Shown here: piece after piece, positions 43,555 to 55,330 of the stretch
Layout of the letters: each line of letters begins with the position of its first letter
Position numbering within the stretch: position 1 is the first letter of the stretch
Assembly (NCBI GenBank): GCA_963576735.1
Contig: OY755171.1
Span: forward strand, 22,852,182-22,916,181
Reading direction: 5' to 3'
Source: Bedellia somnulentella
Lineage: Eukaryota; Arthropoda; Insecta; Lepidoptera; Bedelliidae
Length of the DNA: 64,000 nt
Position numbers and translations under genes: made by a program
The notes under the pieces: generated by a model
What the model was told of the DNA's origin: nothing
Databases searched by the model: none
The model's input: only the letters and a program-made list of their open reading frames with translations

Positions 43555-43794
43555 GCTGTGTAGTGTCGGCTTAGAATAGCACTACCCCATTTCTTCCGGT
43601 GGGTGTACGTAAGAGGCGACTAACGGTATGGGGGTTTTTAAGGGATTTTTGGGCGATGCGGTTGGAAACCCATCACCAACAACCTTTATTTTACCATCTT
43701 CTACCCACTCAAGTTTCCAAAAGTGGCTGAGGAATTTCTAATTCCTTAGCTCTGGCTACCTAGGGATTTATAGCCGTGAGTATGTATGTATGTA
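43555..43794 (+). mobile_element. SINE-A, full-length
   Basis: Close to consensus from gctgtgtagtgtcggcttag to the ATGT tail. The hairpin has lost bases (ggctacctagggatttatag), so the CCCC arm is missing. No target duplication found. Confidence 0.9.
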
Positions 43795-44639
43795 TTAGTT
43801 TACAACAATCCTTTGAAGAGTCGGGTAAAAACTGAAATGACAGCTGTAAGTACCCGAATAATCAAATCAAAATATAATCCAGTGAATTACTATCGTCATA
43901 ATCCTCTACCATTAAAAGTCTATTGCTAAGTCTAGTAGACGTACCTCCCGGATATTTCCACAAAGACCTCTAATATATTTTCTTCTTGCATCGGCTTACC
44001 ACGACCCTAACATACGGCTACGGTCAAGGGTCTCAAGAAATTAGGATGTATTGATGTCAAATTGAAACCAATCTAAATGCTGAATGAGGTTTATTTACCG
44101 CTCTTAAAAAATCTATGACTCTTGGATGTTAAAAGGCAAATCACATAAAATATATAACACAAAGCTAAATTCTTTCAGGAAAATTAATTTGGAAGCCAAA
44201 CGAATATTTCAAACAAGACTTAATTAGGGCCAAATTATTTTTACCTGCCGGGATGAGCGTTATTCCAATTATTTTCATGTTACGATTTTATTAAATACCT
44301 TTCTAGGACCTTGTTTGGAATTTTAGTTAAGTGAAAAGTTAATGTTCAATTTATATAAATTGTATTTAACGGGGAGTAATTCGAGTCATTTTTTATTTTG
44401 TTGGATTAAATTACTTTTGATTAAGTTATCTTATTTATGAGATTAGTACGCAATTTGATTTGGTACTAATGTTTTAATATTTCTGGTATCAATAATAATT
44501 TAATGAATTATTTTTTATTATTATTCTACGTAATACACTCTAAAGATTCAAAGGCAAAAAATCGGTATTAACATTTATTATGACCCACTTTCTTGGAAAT
44601 AGCCTAGCTCTAGGTAAGTGGGAACACCACCGCTTCTCA
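43795..44639. other. unassigned AT-rich DNA
   Basis: No gene or repeat recognised. Confidence 0.4.
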
Positions 44640-44697
44640 TGCTCAAGAAATTATTGAAACCTTGAATCGGGCCTTCACCAAAGTAGTAGTAAATTCA
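44640..44697 (+). repeat. SINE-B, 5' part split by SINE-A
   Basis: accttgaatcgggccttcac and caaag correspond to the B-box region and the block after it. The copy continues after the SINE-A at about 44966. Confidence 0.55.
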
Positions 44698-44706
44698 TAT
44701 GAATAT

Positions 44707-44956
44707 ACGCAGTGTAGTGTCGGCTTAGAATAGCACTACCCCATTTCTTCCGCTGGGTGTACGTAATAGGCGACTAACGGTATTGGGGCTTTTAAGGGAT
44801 TTTTGGGCGATGTGGTTGGAGACCCATCACCAACAACCTTTATTTTTACCATCTTTTTCCCACTCACATTTCCAAAAGTGGCTGAGGTATTTCTAATTCC
44901 TTAGCTCTCACTACCCCTTCTAGGGAATTATAGCCGTTAGTATATGTATATGTTTG
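44707..44956 (+). mobile_element. SINE-A inserted in an old SINE-B, with TSD
   Basis: 9-bp duplication, tatgaatat, at 44698-44706 and 44957-44965. It runs from cgcagtgtagtgtcggctta to ttatagccgttagtatatg. The host SINE-B is in the same orientation. Confidence 0.85.
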
Positions 44957-44965
44957 TATGAATAT

Positions 44966-45022
44966 GATATGATGTATGTTTGATGAATTTATCAACGTTG
45001 TAGACGGTGAGGGAGAAAATAT
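44966..45022 (+). repeat. SINE-B, continuation after SINE-A
   Basis: gatgaatttatcaacgttgt and agacggtgagggagaaaat match the SINE-B block that follows catatgtgtggttaatttatc. It ends soon after. Confidence 0.55.
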
Positions 45023-45860
45023 AATTTAAGTTATTTTACAAATTGGCGATGGGTAAATTTTGAGACAATAAGGTATAAAATAAGGCTTCTTTTAAAATGG
45101 CAACTATCCTTGAGTTAACAAGTGACATTTTTATTGGACTTAAATATATATTTTTTAATAAAATTAACAATGGCGCATTTTAGTTAGATTTTTAGATACC
45201 AAGTACTTCAATTGAAATAAACTACGTTTGATACTGAATATATAAAAAAGTTATCTTAGAAAATAAATCTATTGAATTTTTTATTAAAATAAATGTTCGT
45301 GATAAAAGTGAAGAATGCTTAAGATAGATGAAAATAAATTTGTTCAAAAGCACTAATGCGCTAGTTTCACAAAAAGAAAGCAAAAAATCCCAAACAGAAT
45401 TCAATGAACAACTTGAATGAATATATTTAGAGTTCAACGGCTTTTTCGTCAATATAAAGGTGAATATAAAAGTATTGGAAATTGAATTTCTTTCAAACAA
45501 TAACCGTGGGTGTGTTCCGGTCGGTATAAAGTCGTATAGCAGCGCTCCGCGACCGTTTATACGACTGTTAAAGGAGTTTACAACTCGCGCCGTGTTATTA
45601 CGCTGGTTTACGAATGCTATTTCTATCTGTTATTACGTTTTATTAGTTTTAGTATCGAAATGAAAATGTTTCTACTTTTATATTACATTGCTGAGTTACA
45701 AAGATAATTACGGAATTCGATTTTAGTGACTTCACGTATTTATTTCTATGCCTAATAAAAATGTGCTACAAATTAACAACGTGTTATAAATTATTTTAAA
45801 TCTATTTGTTCTTGAAAACCTCATGTGGGGATTATTACTAATAAATAAAGAATAAATAAA
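45023..45860. other. unassigned DNA
   Basis: AT-rich apart from 45505-45600, where tcggtataaagtcgtatagc is followed by a CpG-rich stretch and a small dyad (gtcgtata / tatacgac). A TATA-type promoter is conceivable, but no initiator is evident. Confidence 0.35.
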
Positions 45861-45867
45861 GGAAAGA

Positions 45868-45985
45868 AAAACTTCGACACAGGCGGGAATCGAACCCGCG
45901 ACCTCGGGTATACGCCCCGACGCTCTGCCAATTGAGCCACCACCGTGTCAATGGCTGCCAGCGCGAAATTCTTCTATCCTTTATT
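45868..45985 (-). repeat. SINE-C, tRNA-like SINE copy 2
   Basis: On the minus strand GACACGG pairs with CTGTGTC, GCTC with GAGC (D arm), TCGGG with CCCGA (anticodon arm) and GCGGG with CCCGC (T arm). The A box reads TGGCTCAATTGG and the B box GGTTCGATTCC. The anticodon loop GCGTATA lacks the universal U33 and three extra bases precede the D stem, so a functional tRNA is unlikely. The flanks TTTCGCGCTGGCAGCCATTG and TTTCTTTCCTTTATTTATT are shared with 2080-2215. Confidence 0.7.
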
Positions 45986-46005
45986 TCTTTTACACGTTTA
46001 ATATT

Positions 46006-46088
46006 TTCCCCACTTCCAATAGCGGCTGAGGAATTTCTTATTCCAATGCTCTACTCCTTCTATATATATTCATATATGTATATATTTT
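46006..46088 (+). repeat. SINE-A 3' fragment
   Basis: ttttccccacttccaatagc, ggctgaggaatttcttattc and a decayed end with atatgtatat. The 5' half is absent. Confidence 0.65.
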
Positions 46089-46240
46089 TGTCATAACATG
46101 TGACGAATTATAAATGTTTTAACATAGAAATAAATAAAAATGGCGCTTTAAATACCCAGAAATATAAAGCTTAATGTATAAAAACTTGTCTTACACCAGA
46201 ACCAGAACCCAAAATGTTTTTTCTTTATTGAAATAGCTTA

Positions 46241-46328
46241 GTTTGCCAGGACCGTACAAAGTGGCGATCAATATTCTCTGCCTACCCCGATGGGAAATAA
46301 TGGCGTGAGTATATGTATGTATGTTTGT
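46241..46328 (+). mobile_element. LINE 3'-end insertion, 88 bp, with TSD
   Basis: Exact 10-bp duplication, aaatagctta, at 46231-46240 and 46329-46338. It covers only the last codons (cgtacaaagtggcgatcaat), tgcctaccccgatgggaaat, GGCGTGAG and ATGT units. Confidence 0.92.
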
Positions 46329-46457
46329 AAATAGCTTAATACATAATGATTTTAAAGCTTTGAATATTGATTATAAAATAAGTATCACAAGCTGTGGCAA
46401 TTTAATTTACATCGGCATACAGACATATACCCACAGCCGAGCAGCCATGAGAAAGCA

Positions 46458-46578
46458 GTCATAAATCCAAAAAGGGGTAGCCAGAGCTTCAGAGCTAGAA
46501 ACTCCTCAGCCACATTCGGAAGTTGATAGGGGACAAGATGGTAAAAATACAGTATCGTTGGTGATGGGTTTCCAAATA
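46458..46578 (-). repeat. SINE-A fragment, divergent subfamily
   Basis: Shares gagcttcagagctagaaact and ataggggacaagat with 1838-1935. Most of the 5' third is absent. A SINE-A in the opposite orientation begins 8 bp later. Confidence 0.7.
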
Positions 46579-46585
46579 ATGTTAA

Positions 46586-46811
46586 GGCTGTGAAGTTTCG
46601 GCATAGAATAGCAACAACTCTTTTTTTTCAGCAGTTGTTAAGAGGCAACTAAGGGTTTTTGTTTCTAGATGGAATTACTGGGCGGTGCGGTTAAAGATCC
46701 ATCACCATTATTTTAAAATATTTTTCTTACTCAATTTCCAAAAGTGCCTGAGAAAATTCTAATTTTGAAGCAATGGCTACTCCTTTGGGATTTATAGGCG
46801 TGGGTATATTT
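46586..46811 (+). repeat. decayed SINE-A, nearly full-length
   Basis: ggctgtgaagtttcggcata at the 5' end, ggcggtgcggttaaagatcc in the middle and tttataggcgtgggtatatt at the 3' end. With the fragment before it, it forms a head-to-head pair. Confidence 0.72.
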
Positions 46812-47324
46812 GTGTATTTTAAAATTTATGTAAGTTTATTTGAATCTAAAAATAAAAGTCTAATATTACAATTGTAGTCGAGAAACGGTAAATCAAATGT
46901 TCAAATGCAATATCTGAAATGTTTTGAATGAAAACGGAACCTTTATACTGAGACGTATGACATTGAAAATAATAATATTATATACGAAAATATCAAGAGT
47001 CGTTATTTGCTTGCGTAAATAGACAAAGAAGGAGCAAATATCTGGAAATAAATTCTTCAGGCATTACCCTAAAAAAAATAACTGAGGCAGTGACAGATTA
47101 AGTTGTCAAATATTTATATCTGTGCTTCAAAACAAATACACAATTTGGTGTATGTTTTTCTCAGATTAAATAATAAATCCACATCAAGTAGTATTATTAG
47201 CAGTTTTGGGTACAGTTTCTAAAAAAATGACGCTACATAGGTCAAATAATGTAATTTTGTCAATATGAATGATTGAATTCTAGAGTCAGCTCAAAACAGC
47301 AGTGACTCGTTTGTTCCCTTGAAT
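46812..47324. other. unassigned AT-rich DNA
   Basis: No gene or repeat recognised. Confidence 0.4.
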
Positions 47325-47395
47325 TTTTTATGAGGCGACTTGGGGTTAAGGGGATTTCTGAAGATGGCAATGTGGCTAGAGATGTGAAACCAACC
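47325..47395 (+). repeat. possible very old SINE-A fragment
   Basis: atgaggcgacttggggttaa, ggggatttctgaagatggca and gagatgtgaaaccaacc follow the order of the SINE-A middle but are strongly diverged. Confidence 0.4.
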
Positions 47396-47429
47396 ATAAA
47401 CGTCATTAGCAGAATTACTATATCAGAAG

Positions 47430-47565
47430 GACAAGCACCAGCGGTGTTTAAACTAGTTATCGCGTGCGATAAAGCAGCCATCTCTTACGCACTTACTTAG
47501 TATCGTATACTGCCATCTCATTCTAACCTTTATCGTGTCGATAAAATAGCGCTCGTACTTGCTAT
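47430..47565. mobile_element. small MITE family E, copy 1
   Basis: About 135 bp. Ends acaagcaccagc and gcgctcgtacttgct are imperfect inverted repeats. The interior (tttaaactagttatcgcg, cttactt, agtatcgtatactgccatct) is almost identical to the copy at 54361-54498. Confidence 0.75.
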
Positions 47566-48110
47566 ACAGGTGTACATTACTTGACTTAGATCTTCCACAA
47601 ACACATAATATCGCACCCATCACGACCTTCTAAAACAATATTTCTCACGCCTTTGATCTAAATCTGCGATAGGATCAACATTAATATTGAATTATCATTT
47701 GAAAACCCTAAGCTGAAACTTGTAATAAAAAATCAAGATAGTAATGTTGTTGTTAATCGCTTGAATTGCGCATTAACCATTAACTAAAGTACCTTCCAAA
47801 GCGACGAAAAAGTATCAGACAGCCATAACCCGTGTCTTAATAGTCCTGATTAAATCTTCCTACGCCTGTACTTAATACAGCTCATTCGGGTTCGAATTAA
47901 ATGTTGCTCACTTAAGAACAAAGACGTCTTTTCACCTAATTAGAAAGAGCCGGGGGCCATCGGGGTAAGTGACGTAGACGCGGAGTGTGCTTACTGTGAT
48001 CTTTTATGTTATACGCCTACACACGCGATTAGACCCGTATTAAAACATCGTAAATTATTTACAATTGTGCCGGTTTGGAATGTTTAGGGTTTGTTTTTAT
48101 GGATTATTTG
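47566..48110. other. unassigned DNA
   Basis: About 47930-48000 is GC-richer (aagagccgggggccatcggg). No gene recognised. Confidence 0.4.
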
Positions 48111-48121
48111 ATTTAAAATTA

Positions 48122-48370
48122 GTAGTGTAGTGTCGGCTTAGAATAGCACTACCCCATTTCTTCCGGTGGGTGTACGTAAGAGGCGACTAACGGACTTGGG
48201 GCTTTTTAAGGGATTTTTGGGCGATGAGGTTGGAGACCCATCACCAACAAACTTTATTCTACCATCTTTTCCCCACTCAACTTCCAAAAGTGGCTGAGGA
48301 ATTTCTAATTCCTCAGCTCTGGCTACCCCTTTTAGGGATTTATAGCCGTGAGTATAATTATGTATGTATA
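48122..48370 (+). mobile_element. SINE-A, full-length, with 11-bp TSD
   Basis: Exact duplication, atttaaaatta, at 48111-48121 and 48371-48381. Close to consensus throughout. The 3' hairpin reads ctaccccttttagggat. Confidence 0.92.
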
Positions 48371-48381
48371 ATTTAAAATTA

Positions 48382-48940
48382 TTTTTAAGGCAATGTTTTA
48401 CCTTATTTATTTTACAAAACATCGCTTCCAAATTTTTCATCTCGTATTCGTAGCACCAACTATTTATCTGCACAGTGCCTCTATATAATAAAAGGCAGAT
48501 AATACCAATACATACTTATTTACAATACCCTGAAAAAGGATTTTTTTGTCTTACAACACGGATTAGAGAAAAATTTATATGCCAACTAAAGGGCGACTTC
48601 TAGATGGAACATCGTGACTCCATAGTGGTAAAGAGAGGTGAAGTGAGGTGAGAAGTGGAGTCACGTGGCGTTATCTTGTTGACTCAGCCGCGTACCACTG
48701 CCGGGCACAGCGCGGAACAGTGCGGTCACTGCTTACATTATCTTGTTATCTAGCTGTAGTTTTGTAGTAAAACCAATTATTCGTGCAGTTCTTGGATAAA
48801 TTTCAAGTGATTTTATCTGAGATTACAGTTGCTGATAAATATAATTTTGACAACTATAATTAAAGTTACTCTAATAAAAATTACATGACTCTTGAAATTC
48901 CAACTTTCTTTTGCTACCGCCAATACAAAGTAAATGATAG
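48382..48940. other. unassigned DNA with an imperfect dyad
   Basis: cgtgactcca (about 48612) and tggagtcacg (about 48656) form a 10-bp inverted repeat around a gaggtgaagtgaggtgag spacer. No gene recognised. Confidence 0.4.
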
Positions 48941-48951
48941 ATCTAGTTATA

Positions 48952-49488
48952 CTTAATTACTTAGTTATACTCACGCCCATTATTCTCATTGGGGTAGGCA
49001 GATACTATCGATCGCCACTTAGTACGATCTTGACAAACCTCTCTTGCTTCCGTTACATTCATTATTCTTCTCATACATGCTCTTTTATTCTTCTCACTTT
49101 GGACCCCTCCTTTATAAGAACGTTTTCTATCTGGTCAAGAAACGTTTTACGAGGCCGTCCTCTACTAACAATCCCATCCACATTGGCTCTATATATCTCT
49201 TTCGCTACTTTATTTTCATCCATCCTCTCTATGTGCCCAAACCACCTCAACATTCCTTTTTCTATCTTGCATACTACTTCATCTTTCAAACCTACTCGTT
49301 CACGAATCACACCATTTCTCACTCTATCACCCAGCCTTACATTACATATACTTCTGAGGGATCTCATTTCCACTGCATTAACTCTACTTTCATGCTTCTT
49401 CTGCCATGCCCAACATTCACCACCATACATCAGCGTGGGAACCAGAACAGCATTATGCACAGCCATTCGAGCCTATTATAGTTATAAC
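48952..49488 (-). mobile_element. LINE 3' fragment, TAAG-tail subfamily, with TSD
   Basis: Exact 11-bp duplication, atctagttata, at 48941-48951 and 49489-49499. The minus strand encodes the LINE C-terminal region (AVHNAVLVPTLMYGGECW to RWFGHIERMDENK) with a frame break at about 49100. It ends CTGCCTACCCCAATGAGAAT, GGGCGTGAGTATAA and a decayed TAAG-type tail instead of ATGT. Confidence 0.92.
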
Positions 49489-49499
49489 ATCTAGTTATA

Positions 49500-50429
49500 T
49501 TTTTCAAATACGATGGTTACAAAGAACGGCAGAGGCTGTATAGATAAAACCGACATAAAAATATCAAAGTTTCAATTATACAAATAATATTGAAAAAATA
49601 AAATATCTCTTTATATTTCACTTTTAAGCAAATAGTAAACCAATCATGAATTAATCCACTGTAAAATGAATTTGACTATATGTACAATAACATTTTGAGT
49701 CAATATACTGGGGTGTGTGTGTCGCGAGCGCCCGCGGCAATCGCTGGCATATTTGATCACAAATGAAATTTGTAACTCGACCGGAGGGTGCGGGAGGGAT
49801 TATGTCCCTTCATTGGGTATATATATTTAACAAGTACTTTTACACTTCATTTCGATGATTGGCATCAAATTCATAACAAGGAAGGCAAAAAATATCAAGA
49901 TATATTTCTAGATAACTTATATTACTATTAGCAATAGAAGAGGCGTTAAGGCAAGGCGATAAGTCCACCTTTGTGTACTAAGTCTTAATGTTCTGTACTT
50001 ATGTAAAAACATTATATCTATTCTGTATGCAATAAAGTGTTCAAATAAATAAGAGGGTTTTTTTAAAGATGTTAGTAAAAGGTTTATCAAAGAAAATAAT
50101 ATTAAATCCATTCTTAGTTAAACTTTATTACATGATTTGACTTTGAGAATAAATAAAAATGTACACATCGTAATCACAGGCAAGATACTAATGTTAGCTG
50201 TTGAACATAAATCATCATATCGTCTACGCAAAGTCTACAACGTTTCGAGCTGCCATGATCCATCTACTTCCAAAAATCTTAACTTAGTCAAAAATCAACA
50301 TTTTGGTTAGCTTACCCATACTTTTAATTCTGCATACAATATATTTCTACAAAAATATATGGATTTTGTTAAAATATAATGTGCATATATTGTATGGTTT
50401 TTATAGCTACAGAGCTTCTTCAAAATTTG
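49500..50429. other. unassigned DNA
   Basis: CpG-rich spot at 49720-49800 (gtcgcgagcgcccgcggcaa). Otherwise AT-rich. No gene recognised. Confidence 0.4.
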
Positions 50430-50632
50430 CGGTGCAGTGTTGGCTTAGAAAAGCACTACCATATTTCTTCCGGTGGGTGTACGTAAGAGGCGACTAACGG
50501 TATCGGGGCTTTCCAACAACCTTCATTTTACCATCCTTTCCCCACGCAACTTCCAAAAGTGGCTGAGGAATTTCTAATGCCTTATCTCTGGCTACCCCTT
50601 CTTGGGATTTATAGCCGTGAGTATATGTATTT
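50430..50632 (+). mobile_element. SINE-A with internal deletion
   Basis: The 5' part runs to cggtatcggggctt and then jumps to tccaacaaccttcatttta, losing about 45 bp that include the B-box-like region. The 3' end is intact (ggatttatagccgtgagtat) with a short tail. Confidence 0.88.
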
Positions 50633-51091
50633 GAATGAAAGAAAGCTTTTTTATTTATCAAATAGCGAATATTCTTGTATCAACTTAACTTTGATAAAGT
50701 TAAGGCACAAAAGTGAAATATATTGTCGTATAAATAAAATGTTAAAAGAGATAATAAAAGTAAGTCAACTCCCCAATAAATTCCGACCGTCTAATAAGCT
50801 GTAATGAACTATGCTAATCTTTATTAAAAAGTTCGCGAAGAAAAATTAATGAGAAACAACGTTCGATGTTTTGAAAACAAGTCTTTTTTGTAAAAGTTAT
50901 CTCTCTATACTTTCCATAAAATTTACATTGTTAATATGATGTTACTGTAATTTGAGTAAATTTAATAAGTATTGTGATATACTTAGGAGATACAGAAAAC
51001 ACGGGATCCAAGATTGAAAGTTTGATAAAATAGTGAGCCTATTCCTATTTATTTATCATTGTTAAAGTGTATTTTTAATTTTTTCTTATAT
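50633..51091. other. unassigned AT-rich DNA
   Basis: No gene or repeat recognised. Confidence 0.4.
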
Positions 51092-51104
51092 CTTTAATAT
51101 ATAT

Positions 51105-51368
51105 ACATACATACATATACATACATATACTCACAGCTATGAATCCCTAAAAGGGGTAGCCAGAGCTGAGAAATTAGAAATTCCTCAGCCACTTTTGGAA
51201 GTTGAGTGGGGAAAAGATGGCAGAATAAAGGTTGTTGGTGATGGGTCTCCAACCGCATCGCCCAAAAATCCCTTAAAAAGCCCCAAGTCCGTTAGTCGCC
51301 TCTTACGTACACCCGCCGGAAGAAATGGGGTAGTGCTATTCTAAGCCGACACTACACAGCTAACTTTA
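51105..51368 (-). mobile_element. SINE-A, full-length, with 13-bp TSD
   Basis: Exact duplication, ctttaatatatat, at 51092-51104 and 51369-51381. Close to consensus. In element orientation about 9 extra bases (agtaaagtta) precede the usual 5' end. Confidence 0.93.
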
Positions 51369-51381
51369 CTTTAATATATAT

Positions 51382-53032
51382 CTTCTAAAATATTTTTCCT
51401 CTACTAACAAAAGAAGAAAATATAGACAACTTCTATAACAAAATATCTAGTTCACACTTCAGGGTGTACAATGAGACATAATAACGAGCATATCAATCCG
51501 TACCTAGTGCACTCGTATGTACAAGTTAAAATGTTATTATTTGTGTATCCTAAAGAGCATTCCTACATAGGTAGTATTCATTGTTGAGCCGCTGTCCCTA
51601 TGTGAATATGTCCGTATGGCACCCTACGTCTTGTACAGACCACTTACTTAAGCACCAACTGTGTGTATTGAACTAAGAGTATTTGATGGCAAATCTGCTT
51701 GTTTTCTTAGTTATCCTAAACGAATTCGGTAAACTACTGAAATTTAATGAGTTCTCACTGTCTTTTCAAATAAGAACACAAGACATAATTTTCCCTGAAT
51801 TATTTCCCACAGACTAAATCTTGGTTACTTCTTACACTCTATTTAAAGAGTAATAAATATTCCAGCCCCATTCCCATCGCCTGTAAAAAGGTTCGTCAAC
51901 AATCAACACTGTAACAGCTGAGTGCCCCGCTGAGTGATTTAGCTGTTTAAGCGCTTAATTTATTTGTTCTGTTCCGTTCACACTAATGCTCCCGAGGAGG
52001 AAGCTTTCAGGCAGTTATCGTTTAGCGCATCTAGAGAACTACTTAAAACTAACTTTGAGTTTTAAATCAACTATCTATCCAGGGTTTTTATAAAAGTTCT
52101 TGGATCTAGTTTGAAGATGTTTTATTGAAAAGGAAGTTGGGAGTAATTAGTGAAGGTGCTTTTTTTTAATAACGAAACTATGGTCTTGGGTTAAGTAGGA
52201 ATGGCAGCATTAAAATGGAAACTATGGTTTATACGTTGGGATTTCTAGTTTTATAAGACTTACACGATTCATCACATTTTAGAAAATATAAAGAGATTGT
52301 TTTTATTTGGGAGGAAGCATACTTATACATTATCATTTTTAATCAATTCAGAGTCACCTACACAAATATTTTCAAGTTAAGTCTAAAAAAAAACATCACG
52401 GACCAGATACTTCCAAAAATATAGGATAAATTACTATAATTCTACCCAGTCCAAGGCTCTAAGACTAAGTTAATCCCTGAAATCAAGTGCTCATACAAAA
52501 GAGTCATTACAGCGACAGAGGCTATTACCTCGCCCAAAAACAAAGAAAACATTTCAACGTAAAAACTGTATATATGAAGTTTTTCTTTTAAAAGCAGTTG
52601 ACAAAAAGATGCTAAGCCGCTCCGTAACCCGTGCGTCGCTCGCTGCGGTCTATTAAACCCGCTAGATACAAAACGCTGTAACCAAATTTATGAGGAGCGT
52701 TCTTTATAAGTGCTCGCACTTAAGTCCGGACGGAGCGGACATACGAGGCGGGATTAATTAATGAAGTCCCGCCCGCGGTCTCCCAGACCGCAGGTATTAA
52801 AGGGTTAACTAAATATTGAACAGATTCTCTTTATTAAAGGTCGAGCTTTGAGCTCCGGAAAAATTTCCTTGTTACCATTAATTTTAATGGGATTAATGGA
52901 TTGAGTTATGGTGAGTGGGCCTGAATGGAACCTCGGGGATGGGATTTTGCTAGCTTTTGTTGTTTATTTAAGAAAAGTTTCTTGTATACCGCTTTTGGTG
53001 AGGAAAGAAAAATACATTTATATAATTTCTAT
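51382..53032. other. unassigned DNA with a GC-rich section
   Basis: 52610-52800 is CpG-rich (aagccgctccgtaacccgtg) with a small palindrome (aagtgctcgcactt). The rest is AT-rich. No gene or repeat family recognised. Confidence 0.4.
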
Positions 53033-53057
53033 TTAACATAAACATAACATAAACGTT
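53033..53057 (-). repeat. SINE-B tail remnant
   Basis: ttaacataaacataacataa, then acg, is the reverse complement of the SINE-B 3' tail only. Confidence 0.5.
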
Positions 53058-53428
53058 TTTTTTTTTTAATTTCTATATATTTCAGTATAAACTGCTTATT
53101 TCACTTACCAGAATCATATTTTCTGTCTCGACATAAAATGTAATAAAGCTGTTTTCAAGTACTTGATATAAAGAAATAAGAAATGCATTTATAGGTCTGG
53201 CATTCAGCCGCACCACCCAGCACTTACACAGACAAGTGATAGATTTTTAATATTTTATAAATATAAAATGGGTCTTTGTTATTTAAAGTCGTTGTCAATA
53301 TATATTTATTTTGACTTAATTCGTTATAAAATAGTAAGTAAAATACTAAATTATACAGATTTTCGAAATGAACCTCTGGGCTTTGAATGCTATTTATATT
53401 GGTTTAGTGTAAAATATTACATAATATA
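53058..53428. other. unassigned AT-rich DNA
   Basis: No gene or repeat recognised. Confidence 0.4.
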
Positions 53429-53661
53429 TACATACATAATCACGGCTATAAATCCCTTGAAGGGGTAGCCAGAGCCAGGGCATTAGACATTCCTCAGCCA
53501 CTTTTGGAACTTGCGTGGGGAAAAGATTGTGAAATAAAGGTTGTTGGTGATGGGTCTCCAACCGCCCAAAAATCCCTCAAAAGCACCAATACCGTTAGTC
53601 GCCTCTTATGTACACCCACCGGAAGAAATGGGGTAGTGCTATATTAAGCCGACACTACACA
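53429..53661 (-). mobile_element. SINE-A, full-length
   Basis: Tail catacataatcacggctata, 3' hairpin cccttgaaggggtagcc, 5' end gccgacactacacatc. The B-box region has lost gcatc (ccaaccgcccaaaaatcc). No exact duplication. Confidence 0.88.
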
Positions 53662-54360
53662 TCAAATAAAATATTTGATAACTTATTTATGAAGGTCTAC
53701 AACATTTGACATTCTATTGTTTAAAAGTGGTGTACTGAATATGAATGTGTTTTAAGAATACGTTTCAGTAAAACTATTTTTATAGAGGTCATTATGAATA
53801 GGACAAAAGCTTAGCGATCATTAATAAAAGGTCAAATCAGCTTTTCTTTCAGCTTTGACAAATAACGTTATGAAGACGAATCACGTAGTGGACGGTGACT
53901 TATTTGCTTTCAAACAAATATTTCTAACTTCTTATTTTATAGGGTTAGGCAGAAAATGTTATTTTCAAATTTTTATTTACTCTGGTAACTCAATGGAAAA
54001 AACTATCTTTATAAGCAGAAATTAAATGAAAAGATAAAAGCATGTATATAATAAAATGTAGCCAAATCACACGCCAGGGTAGACTCGAAACTCTTGAAGG
54101 AGGAGGAAGATGTATATGATAGCGGATACGATGAAATGCAAATGTAAAATGAATTTATATTATATAATTTAATGCTTTTGTTAACTATTTTGGAACAATA
54201 AAAAATATATGCTATTTTGGTTTTAAATATGCCAAATTTTGTTGAAAATACAACACATTAATTTATAATTGTTTTCTTTTTCAGGTAAAACAGAAAGTTG
54301 AATTTGATTGATACTTCATCGTTTTGGAAACGTTAAGGCAAGGAGGTAACGATGTACAGC
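53662..54360. other. unassigned AT-rich DNA
   Basis: No gene or repeat recognised. Confidence 0.4.
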
Positions 54361-54498
54361 AGAGCAAGCACGAGCCGTGTTTAAACTAGTTATCGCGTGG
54401 GATAAAGCAGCCATCTCTTACGCACTTACTTAGTATCGTATACTGCCATCTCATTCTAACCGTTATCGTGGCGATAAAAAAGCGCTCGTGCTTGCTCT
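54361..54498. mobile_element. small MITE family E, copy 2
   Basis: 138 bp. The ends AGAGCAAGCACGAGC and GCTCGTGCTTGCTCT are exact 15-bp inverted repeats. No open frame. Relatives lie at 47430-47565 and 23287-23352. The target duplication could not be settled, so the superfamily is open. Confidence 0.82.
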
Positions 54499-54524
54499 TC
54501 AGGAAGCTAGTGTTATTATTTTCG

Positions 54525-54752
54525 ACATACGTAAATATATTGAAGGGGTAGCCAGAGCTAGGAAATTAGAAATTATACAGCCACTTTTGAAAAGTTTAGT
54601 GGGGAAAATATGATAAGGAAAAGGTAGTTGGTGATGGGTCTACAATCACATCGCCCAAAAATCCTTTAAAAGCCCCAATACCGTTAGTCGCCTCTTACGT
54701 ACACCCATCGGTAGAAACGGGGTAGTGCTATTCGAAGCCGACGACACTACAC
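54525..54752 (-). mobile_element. SINE-A lacking its tail
   Basis: Starts at tattgaaggggtagccagag and ends at gccgacgacactacacgg, with a duplicated cga near the 5' end. The ATGT tail is replaced by acatacgtaaat. Confidence 0.85.
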
Positions 54753-55330
54753 GGTATATATTTTATTATTGTAAAATGCTAAATATTATGTATAACCAGT
54801 TAATCTTTGTTGTTTTCCTTACTTATTTATTCGCCGATCAGCCTATTAATATTTTATACAATATAAAAGTACTGTTCGTAGTGACACTCGTTTTCCGATA
54901 ATAAATTTTTGATCAGTATGTAAATGCCATATTTTTTATGTCGGGGTCGCGTTCATACATCACGATCCCGAACATGCGGTGCCTAATTTATACCTTATTA
55001 CATACGCATTAAGGTCGAGAGCACGAACTTCGGAATGACAAATTGCTTTTGATATTTACAAGTTTTCGTTTGATAAAATATTTATTCAGTCTTTGTTGTT
55101 TCAAACAACGTCACGTTAATTTATTCATGTTTAATGTTTGATTTAACGACTGTATCGTTATTGTGACAAAAATAGAAGAGAGACATTATTGTTTGTTAAC
55201 TTTATAATTAGTTGGTTTTGCGTGATCACGAGAGTTAGAGATTACATTTGCTTTTTACAATAGCTAATACTTTATAATATTATATAGTTTAAGATTAAAA
55301 AAATAACTTGACTAAAATTTAATTTAAGAT
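54753..55330. other. unassigned AT-rich DNA
   Basis: No gene or repeat recognised. Confidence 0.4.

Noticed and set aside
45868..45985. Functional tRNA gene (tyrosine-like GTA anticodon)
   Set aside because: C instead of U at position 33, three extra bases before the D stem, and shared non-tRNA flanks with another copy indicate a SINE.
48934..49494. 186-codon plus-strand frame
   Set aside because: It is the antisense shadow of the LINE C-terminal region, which reads correctly on the minus strand.
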